Of a stretch of DNA of 25,007 nucleotides, positions 15,341-22,600 are shown in pieces. Every line of letters starts with the position of its first letter. Within the stretch, counting starts at the first letter, position 1. A program made the translations under genes and the position numbers. The notes beneath the pieces are model-generated. The model was given only the letters and a program-made list of their open reading frames with translations. It had not been told where the DNA came from and ran no database searches. This DNA comes from a virus. The DNA is taken from the IMG/VR virus record IMGVR_UViG_3300010368_000099, positions 1-25,007 of that record; one strand, 5' to 3'.

Positions 15341-16105
15341 TTAATCACGGCGTTCGATATCTGATTCTGTTAACTTATCTCCAAGCCATACTTCAATTAC
15401 CTTTGCAGGTTCATCTCCGACGTTTGTTGCTTTATGCCAGCATCCTACTGGAATATCAATGCTTTGTCCTTCACAATAGATACGAGATTCTGTTAAACGA
15501 TTACCGTGATCAAGTTCCATTAATATAGAACCTTTTACAACATGCCAATGTTCAGATCTATGAAAGTGTCTTTGGTTACTTAATGCTTGACCAACATCAA
15601 AGCTTAATTCTTTAACCGCCCATTTACCATTTTGAGCCAAAACGGTATAAGTACCCCAATCTCGGCGAGTTGTAGGTTGAGACCATTCTTTTAATATCCA
15701 GCTTGAGCTATTCTTTTTATCTTCTCCACCTACACCGAAAGTAAAGAGCACGTCCTCAACAGCCATCTCAGGGATGTTGTCTGACGTTCTATCACCACCA
15801 TTAACGAATACAATAGTATCTAACGGATATAGTAGTTTAACCTGTTCTAAGCAATCTATTGCGCTTCCATCCGAATCATCAAATGCTATTACATTATCAA
15901 CACATCGCAATTCTTTTATAATTGCAGCTCTTTCTTTCCAAGGCATAAAGTGTTTGCCTTTTTTACGAATTAGCCATTCATCTGAATTAACGCCAACAAC
16001 CAATCGAGGAGAATTAGCGCAATCAATTATTTTTGCTGCTTTTAAATACTCAATATGACCTGTGTGAATAGGATCAAAACCACCAGTTGCGACTACTGTT
16101 ATCAT
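15341..16105 (-). CDS. nucleotidyltransferase fused to a type II phosphomannose-isomerase-like cupin
   Basis: 254 residues from the ATG at 16105, which overlaps the upstream stop as ATGA; an ATG at 16135 is in frame but would add 10 residues before the first beta strand and overlap 34 bases. Residues 1-125 are a cytidylyltransferase-fold nucleotidyltransferase: GGFDPIHTGH with HTGH at 14-17, and NGGDR at 103-106. Residues 145-254 resemble the C-terminal cupin of ManC-type mannose-6-phosphate isomerases: RDWGTYTVL, VKELSFDVGQALS, RHFHRSEHWHVVKG (H180, H182 and E185 as candidate metal ligands), H224, and EVWLGDKLTESDIERRD near the C-terminus. The ManC GT-A pyrophosphorylase half is absent. A bifunctional sugar-phosphate enzyme (isomerise, then activate) is inferred; the substrate is unknown. 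Confidence 0.88.
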   Translation of the reverse strand: MITVVATGGFDPIHTGHIEYLKAAKIIDCANSPRLVVGVNSDEWLIRKKGKHFMPWKERAAIIKELRCVDNVIAFDDSDGSAIDCLEQVKLLYPLDTIVFVNGGDRTSDNIPEMAVEDVLFTFGVGGEDKKNSSSWILKEWSQPTTRRDWGTYTVLAQNGKWAVKELSFDVGQALSNQRHFHRSEHWHVVKGSILMELDHGNRLTESRIYCEGQSIDIPVGCWHKATNVGDEPAKVIEVWLGDKLTESDIERRD

Positions 16106-17319
16106 GATACTATTGGTCCCATTGCATAATCCCATATAAAGTTAATATCTTTTTTGGATTTCATATTAATGATAACATCTTTACAAACAACATCAGGATG
16201 TATGTACCAATCTTCGTATGCGCAAGATTCATTAAACGCCACGTTTGGTACTGTAAGAATATAACCATAGCCTTCTAAGTATTTTCTTACTTCATCACGC
16301 TGTGCAGTTCCTAATCTATAAGAATCATGTTCAAACGTAATTACTCCAAACTTTACTGTTTCAAATGGTATATTCTTTAATATTGTCGTTGAAGCTTCAT
16401 CGCAATCAATTTGCAGATAATCAATTATGTGATCCATAGAATGTATATTTAAAAGATCAGAATAACTAATATCAGTTGCATCAACGCAAATAACAGTATT
16501 AGATCTTTTCTCTTTAAATTTATAACACAACGCTGGGTTATTGTCAATAGAAATACCTTTCCAGCCAAAACTTTCTAACAAAGCTGTGTTGTTATGAATT
16601 AACGGATCTCCTGAACCAATTTCTAAATATGATCCTTTAGTTTTGCCATCAAAGCATGAAAGTACAAACATATCTTGAAAATGTTTAGAATTATTTTCCT
16701 TAATAGATTCTATATTAGAAAAAGGAAACTTATACCTAGCCATTTCATTAACAGTATAAGGTATAGTATCTGGATACCAAATGCGTTCAGTAATACGGTT
16801 TACTCTTTCTTTTAGATTAGGTTCTAGCTTATACTTATATTTTAAATCAAAGAACAGATGTTTACCAATTTGTTGCCCTGTAATGTACCACGTAGATAGT
16901 GCACGATAAAATAATAGCCAATCGGATCCAGGATAATTGAGTTCTTCATTTGTAGTTTCGTGTGGTGCTATTAATAATCCAGTTTTTGCATATGCTAAAC
17001 AATGTTTCCAATTTGATTTAGATTCATAATATTTACATAAATGATAGTAAGCTTCAGGCCGCGCTGGATTTAATGCAATTGCGTCAAGTAATGCACCTTC
17101 AACTGTAAAGCCACGATCTCGCTGTCTATCATAACACAAAGCAATTCCAATCATACAGTTATATTGTAAATCTGTGTTATCACTTAGGTCAGCCGCCTTT
17201 AAGTATAATGAAACACCCATTGCGCCCTGTTCCAAGCGATCGTATTCTTTTGCCAAGTCATAGCATTTAAACGGATTCTTCGGATCCATGATATGAGTTT
17301 CTAATAATTCCTGTAACAT
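16102..17319 (-). CDS. TPR-like repeat protein fused to an FkbM-family SAM methyltransferase
   Basis: 405 residues. The N-terminal half (about 15-185) is helical with TPR-like spacing (Y40-LKAADL, EAYYHLCKYY at 89-98, HCLAYAKTGLLIAP at 107-119). The C-terminal half (about 215-390) is an FkbM-type methyltransferase: YLEIGSGDP (231-239) as SAM motif I, LLESFGWKGISIDNNP (247-262), DYLQIDCDE (300-308) and VITFEHDS (326-333). FkbM enzymes often O-methylate sugars, which fits the neighbouring sugar-type enzymes. GAGGGG lies in the end of the preceding gene, 2 bases before it, and its TGA overlaps the next start, so the three genes are coupled. The acceptor is unknown. Confidence 0.9.
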   Translation of the reverse strand: MLQELLETHIMDPKNPFKCYDLAKEYDRLEQGAMGVSLYLKAADLSDNTDLQYNCMIGIALCYDRQRDRGFTVEGALLDAIALNPARPEAYYHLCKYYESKSNWKHCLAYAKTGLLIAPHETTNEELNYPGSDWLLFYRALSTWYITGQQIGKHLFFDLKYKYKLEPNLKERVNRITERIWYPDTIPYTVNEMARYKFPFSNIESIKENNSKHFQDMFVLSCFDGKTKGSYLEIGSGDPLIHNNTALLESFGWKGISIDNNPALCYKFKEKRSNTVICVDATDISYSDLLNIHSMDHIIDYLQIDCDEASTTILKNIPFETVKFGVITFEHDSYRLGTAQRDEVRKYLEGYGYILTVPNVAFNESCAYEDWYIHPDVVCKDVIINMKSKKDINFIWDYAMGPIVS

Positions 17320-17321
17320 AA

Positions 17322-18356
17322 TTAACCCCTCGCCACAAAATCAAAAAATAATTGCTCTGGCATCTTCAAAATAAATGTTCCATTATCTTGATACCCAAAA
17401 GCAATTAAAACATTACCATTTAAGAACGCCATACCCGTAGCAAACTCAATATTATATTCGTTACCAGTAGTAGGATCAATCTGTGTACCTAAAAAGTGAA
17501 AGTCTTGTGTATTATGAACCATGTTCCACTCATCATCCCATACAACAATTCTATGATTATAATGACCATCTTTGCGCGAGAAGGCATCTCTTGATAAATC
17601 AACCTCATGCGTAATTGTCATTCTTCGGTTTTCGCCGATCGGATATACTTGTGTACCGCCTCGTAAATCGCGTGGTAGTTTATATGTCTTTTCAGCATCA
17701 TGCACTATTGTCGTCGTTGTTCTTGTATCAGGGTCGTACTTAACAACTTCTACAGGATTGCACCATTTAACAAAATGCCACGGTTTATCAATAATAGGCA
17801 TCCAATTCTTTTCACAAAAGGTAGCATCATCGTTAGGGGCAGGAATAGGATTTCTAGATATTTCTTGCCATTCGCCATCAATGAATTCTATTTCAGCCAT
17901 TTCCATGCGGCCAGTTCCTATATTATCATAGGCATCTCTGCGAACTCCGCATAGAAATAATCGACCGTCCCAACTAAATAGTCGGCCATCTTCAAGACCA
18001 ATAAAATTCCAGGTTGGTGTACCTGTATCTAAATTCATTTTAATACGGCTTGCACTAAGAACATTGAGATCAGCATCTAACTCTGTCATAATATTATGAG
18101 TAGTTAGAGTGACATCATTTTCTGGGTGTAAGTATTGGAGAGGACCCCAAGTGTGAGGAAACTTTTTACCTTCTGAATGATATAAGGTATAGTTAACATG
18201 GCGAACGTTCATTAAAATCTTTCCATCGTGTATAAAGATGGACGGATTCATAATACCGGTTTCGCCAGTTAATTCTTTTGGTAACGTAATTGGGTGTATA
18301 CTTCCGCCTCTTTTTAAAGCGTAGTGCACCAACCCGTGATGACGCAAATCATGCAT
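17322..18356 (-). CDS. beta-propeller glycan-active enzyme-like protein (GH43/GH130-like fold, tentative)
   Basis: 344 residues with no signal peptide. The repeating motif order fits a five-bladed propeller of the GH32/43/62/68/130 kind: MNPSIFIHDGKILMNVRHVNY (36-56), GLEDGRLF-DGRLFLCG (120-137), CEKNWMP (181-187) with CNPVEVV, RGGTQVYPI (232-240), THEVDL (249-254) and EFATGMAFLNGNVLIAFG (304-321). I cannot say which family or whether it cuts, phosphorolyses or transfers sugar; GH130/GT108 relatives would transfer or phosphorolyse mannosides, which would suit the ManC-like cupin next door. GGAG lies before the ATG at 18356. It could also be a non-catalytic glycan-binding protein. Confidence 0.7.
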   Translation of the reverse strand: MHDLRHHGLVHYALKRGGSIHPITLPKELTGETGIMNPSIFIHDGKILMNVRHVNYTLYHSEGKKFPHTWGPLQYLHPENDVTLTTHNIMTELDADLNVLSASRIKMNLDTGTPTWNFIGLEDGRLFSWDGRLFLCGVRRDAYDNIGTGRMEMAEIEFIDGEWQEISRNPIPAPNDDATFCEKNWMPIIDKPWHFVKWCNPVEVVKYDPDTRTTTTIVHDAEKTYKLPRDLRGGTQVYPIGENRRMTITHEVDLSRDAFSRKDGHYNHRIVVWDDEWNMVHNTQDFHFLGTQIDPTTGNEYNIEFATGMAFLNGNVLIAFGYQDNGTFILKMPEQLFFDFVARG

Positions 18357-18388
18357 ATAAACTCCATAATGTAAATCAATTTTTTAGA

Positions 18389-18718
18389 TTAACCCCAAGG
18401 CCTCGCGCGCTCGACGATATCTAAATTACTTATCTTGCCTGCGATTGTTGCATCATAAGACGCAATTAAATCAGCAGACATTGTGGATTCTATCCAATTA
18501 ACAACCGCTTCTTTTGTTAGTGAAGCAAACGCGGTAAAGTCACTCTCAGCAACTGAAACAGCTGATAACTGTGTATAACCAACTATGAACGCAGAGTTAT
18601 CATTTTCAGTTCCAACTCTGCGCCACTTGACATTTACAACCGCATCAGAAAGAACCACGCCATCAGCATTGGTTAGATCTTTTGTATCAAACTTTACAAT
18701 TTGCCAAGAGTAAGTCAT
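18389..18718 (-). CDS. small paralogous structural-like protein, short form
   Basis: 109 residues, paralogous with the gene just upstream: shared pattern YSW or YTW, then NxxGVxLxxAxV, FTAFASLT, VVNWIES, and a closing PWG. AAGGAATAGG precedes the ATG at 18718, 10 bases after the previous stop. No catalytic motif is visible. I recall related genes near fibres in marine T4-like phages, but I cannot name a function. Confidence 0.82.
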   Translation of the reverse strand: MTYSWQIVKFDTKDLTNADGVVLSDAVVNVKWRRVGTENDNSAFIVGYTQLSAVSVAESDFTAFASLTKEAVVNWIESTMSADLIASYDATIAGKISNLDIVERARPWG

Positions 18719-18728
18719 TACCTATTCC

Positions 18729-19139
18729 TTATTCAGGGAGTTCAAGTTCTTCAGGCGTAGGTGGTGTTACACCATCAGTGCCATCGCCCCAAGGTACTGG
18801 CGCATCTTGAATTAATTCTTCATCAATTGAATACTGAATTCTAGACACAATATGATCTGCATAGCCTTGATCTGCATCAATTACTGACTGAATCCAACTA
18901 AGAACAGTTACTTCAGTCAAATCTGCAAACGCAGTAAAAGATCCAGCTGGAACTTTTGAAGCAGAAAATGGAGTTGCACCAGTAAATGTACCAGAGTTTC
19001 CATTTGCGTCAGTGCCTGTTACTTTCCAATGTGTTTGAACAATAGCGCCTTCTAAAGTTACACCTTCAGAATTAACTTCGTTCTTTTTCTTGAGACTGTT
19101 TACTTCCCAAGTATAAGTAAATTTTGTATTAAGTGCCAT
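18729..19139 (-). CDS. small paralogous structural-like protein, long form
   Basis: 136 residues. It matches the next gene over its first 117 residues (YTWEVN, GVTLEGAIV, GTFTG-TPFSAS, FTAFADLT, VLSWIQS, PVPWG) and adds an acidic Gly/Pro/Glu tail of about 20 residues. AGGAG precedes the ATG and a late-promoter octamer lies 45 bases upstream, so it leads the operon that carries the glycan-type enzymes. Function is unknown. Confidence 0.82.
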   Translation of the reverse strand: MALNTKFTYTWEVNSLKKKNEVNSEGVTLEGAIVQTHWKVTGTDANGNSGTFTGATPFSASKVPAGSFTAFADLTEVTVLSWIQSVIDADQGYADHIVSRIQYSIDEELIQDAPVPWGDGTDGVTPPTPEELELPE

Positions 19140-19183
19140 TTTTGTTTTCTCCTAATTTAATAACATTTGTTATATTGTAATTC

Positions 19184-19191
19184 TATTTATA
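19184..19191 (-). promoter_or_regulatory. T4-type late promoter (TATAAATA) for the glycan-enzyme operon
   Basis: Exact TATAAATA on the minus strand in the 60-base gap after the 144-residue gene, 45 bases before the ATG at 19139, followed by GAATTACAATATAA. It is the only exact octamer before the five genes ending at 15341. Confidence 0.78.
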
Positions 19192-19199
19192 TAATCTAA

Positions 19200-19634
19200 T
19201 TAATCTTCAGTACAGCCTTCGTAAAAATCCAAAGATTTTAGATGATTGTATCCTTGTACTAGATCTGAGTCAGCCGATGCCATATCGAGCATGAATTCAC
19301 ATCGTTGATCTAATCCTGGGGTACCAATTGATAAATTAGCTTGGACTTCTGTAGAGTTAAGGCCCGCATATCCAATAGCGTCCATGCCAGAATCGCGCGC
19401 GGCTTTATCTTTAAAGATAGTAACCCATATTCTACAAACATAACCTGCAGCCCAATGTACCTCTGTGTCAAGTTCTCTTACACCATTGTTAGTTAAGCCT
19501 GATGCCGTTCCATTATCTGGTGGCAAAGCGATCTCGGCCATTCTTTTATTTACTTTAATATCAGAAATTACGTGGTAAGCGTTCGGCACTACCACACCAG
19601 TTCCCTGTATTTCATAATCTTTAATTAGTGCCAT
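19200..19634 (-). CDS. fibre-adjacent protein of unknown function
   Basis: 144 residues with N-terminal MALIKDYEIQGTG and a beta-rich centre (EVHWAAGYVCRIWVTIF) that suggests a compact all-beta protein. It begins one base after the fibre stop and has GGAG inside the fibre's last codons, so it is likely coupled to the fibre. Three cysteines are present; no known active-site motif appears. By position, a fibre accessory, attachment or assembly factor is plausible, as in T4 gp38, but the sequence does not resemble T4 gp38. Not recognised. Confidence 0.82.
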   Translation of the reverse strand: MALIKDYEIQGTGVVVPNAYHVISDIKVNKRMAEIALPPDNGTASGLTNNGVRELDTEVHWAAGYVCRIWVTIFKDKAARDSGMDAIGYAGLNSTEVQANLSIGTPGLDQRCEFMLDMASADSDLVQGYNHLKSLDFYEGCTED

Positions 19635-19635
19635 C

Positions 19636-22600
19636 TTACTTCTCCATCATTTGTTGTATATTATAAACCATTTCTTTCAGCATGTCAATATCTTTCTGCT
19701 GATTATTTATTATTTCTTTCTGTGCTTCTACGATTGCGTGTTGATCTTTAATACCTTCAACAAGCAATCCAACAACGTTACCGTAATTAATACCGTATTC
19801 ATCAACATCTTCAGCATGAGTTACTACTTCTGGTAATATCTCAATTACTTCCTGAGCGATAAGACCAATTTCTTTCTTGCCTGTCCATGAATCTTTAATA
19901 TGCTCTTCATAGATTCTATTATAACTAACACCACGCATTTGTAAAATCTTATCTAATGCGCCGTCGATAGTTTCAATATTTTCTTTCTTACGTCTATCAG
20001 AGTAAGCAACGATATCACTTGTTGCATATATTGCACCACTAACATATAAGGAATATGCAGAACTCGTGGCGGAACTAGCAATACCCATACAGTTATTGCC
20101 AAGGCTATGATAGTATATCCAACGGCCATAATTTTGAGAATAATGGCCGCCATTACCAGCACCATCAAGCATCCAATGAGAATTACCAGCTTGGCTAATA
20201 GCAAGGCCGTAATAACCACTTCTGTTACCGTGCATATTCCAAGAACCATAACTTGTTGCGTTATTTGGATAGAAGTGAGAACCGTTATAATCATCATAGA
20301 TACCGACACCACCACCGCCAACTTGGAGCCATGTATTTGCATATGTGTAATTTGAGCCGCCGTTAACTTGGAAGTTAACAGTACTATTGTTATAATCGGA
20401 CATGAATCTCATGCCACCATAGGATGAGTTAGCAGCAAAAGTTAGTCCGGTGTGATACTGGAATACCGTTCCTTTTACCCATGCCCCGCCTTCTTGGAAA
20501 CCCCAACTATAAGGATAACTTGATCTTGTTAAACCAGAGTTACTACCAGGATACGGACTATTGTATATGTTACCGTTTATAGCATTCATTCTCGACGTAC
20601 TTGCTGGATCACAATAGTAACCAGCGTTGTTTGCATCATAATAAATGCCGGCGTACATTGCACCAGCGCTACCATCATTAACGTCGAGCATTGGAACTGT
20701 ACGCCATGCGCCAAAGCCACCCCACGATTGACGGAAACGAAGGTTACCAATTGGACCACCAACCAACTGCCAACCGTAGTTAGTACCGCCAGCGCCATAG
20801 TGAAACGCTTGAGTACCTACCCAATGCGAAGTACCTGATGGTTGGTTAGCAGGATTACTCCAAGAATCAATAAAGCCAGGACCCCATTGGGCTACGACCG
20901 ACATGTCGATTGTGCCCCAGCCCATCGAACCAGTCCAATAGTTTTGGTCACTAGTTATACGAGGTCTTGCTGAGTAATATTCTGCTGAGCTTGCTGTCTT
21001 GCCAGAAAGACCCATCATTGCCTTAGTTCTATTACTTACACCTTCAAATCGTGTTGAGTTAATCGATGCGCCATCAAAGTAATATCCAGTATTATTTCTA
21101 TCGTAATAGATATAAGAACGTGTATCGTTTTGATAAGTTATACCATACTGTTCCGAAGAACCGCTTACAGTACGTAATGCCCAACCGCCGGCACTGTGTA
21201 ATAATCCAAAACCACTTGCATCGTAATAGAGGTAACCGCGACGACCTGCACCTGCACCTTGTGAGCCGTTATATTGATCGTATAAAATTAAACCGCCACT
21301 ACCGCCACCGCCATCCATATGCCAATAGGCTGAACCTGGACTGTAGAAGTGACGGCCTGTTGCTTGGTTATATAAACCTTGACCTCCGTTATAGTTACGG
21401 AACCAACCATCGGTATAAGCTTCGGTCATTCTTGTTGTATTAAATCTTGAATCACCACCGCCTGAACCGAAGTAAAAAGCAGTATTTTCACGATCGTAGA
21501 ATATATTTGCTCTTACATCATTCATATACGAAGTAGAAGCAAAGTCACCATAATAAGCAGTATTATCTCTATCGTAATAGATGTTAGCTTGTACTGATCC
21601 GTTAATGTAAGTTGTTCCACCTACATACCATTGTAAGTATAAGCTATTACCTGAACGAGAATCTATGTGCAAGTTACCGTTTGTAGCCGCAACCGAAGCA
21701 TAAGAACCAGACCAATGACCGTTAGTGCCAACCGCAAGGTAATGGCCCCAAGTTGGGTTAGGTCCGTATAATGTACCACCTCTTTGTCTTCCTGCCGCAT
21801 TACTGGTAGAGTTAGGATCATAATAATAAGTAGTATCATTCAGATCATAGAAGATTGGAGCACGCATGTCGGTTTCGTTAGCAAGATAACCTAATCGAGT
21901 ATTTGTGTATGACCCATTCCAATACCATAACCAGCTTGAATCATTATTATGAACACCAAAGTTGTTACTGTTTCCAGTACCAGAACTCATCATTGTCCAT
22001 TTTCTACTGATACCAATACCTGACCAACCACCAGCACCTGTACCGTAGGTTGTCATGTTACCGTATGGATTGCCACCTGCTCCAGCAGAATATATTCCGT
22101 ACCCAGTGTCGAAGAGCAAACCCGTTGAACCTTGAGGTCTGAACCAGTTGTTTGCATATACAGCGGACAACTGAGAAGTTGATGCAGGATCTACATAATA
22201 ACCGGTATTATTATAATCGTAGAATAACGTACCACGAACGTCAGCACTAAATACCGCTCTACTTGAAATGGCAGCTCTAAATCCACCATTATTGATAATC
22301 AACAAACCATGATCGTTTAGATTGTTTGCTCCACCTTTAGAGCCAGCGTTTGGATGAGACCACGCAATACCATACATATTTGCCGTAGAATTACCATCGG
22401 CCGGTAGACGATATGAAGCACCCATTGCGAATACTTGTTGTAAACGAGTAGACGTATACGTACCAGTTACACCAACACCGTAGTCTAGGAATGTATGATA
22501 ACCGCCTTGCTGGGAAGCATTCCAGTAAGAAGTACTAGCCATATCCATGTAGTAGCCAGTATTATTCAAATCATAGAATATAGGTGCTCTAAACGAACCT

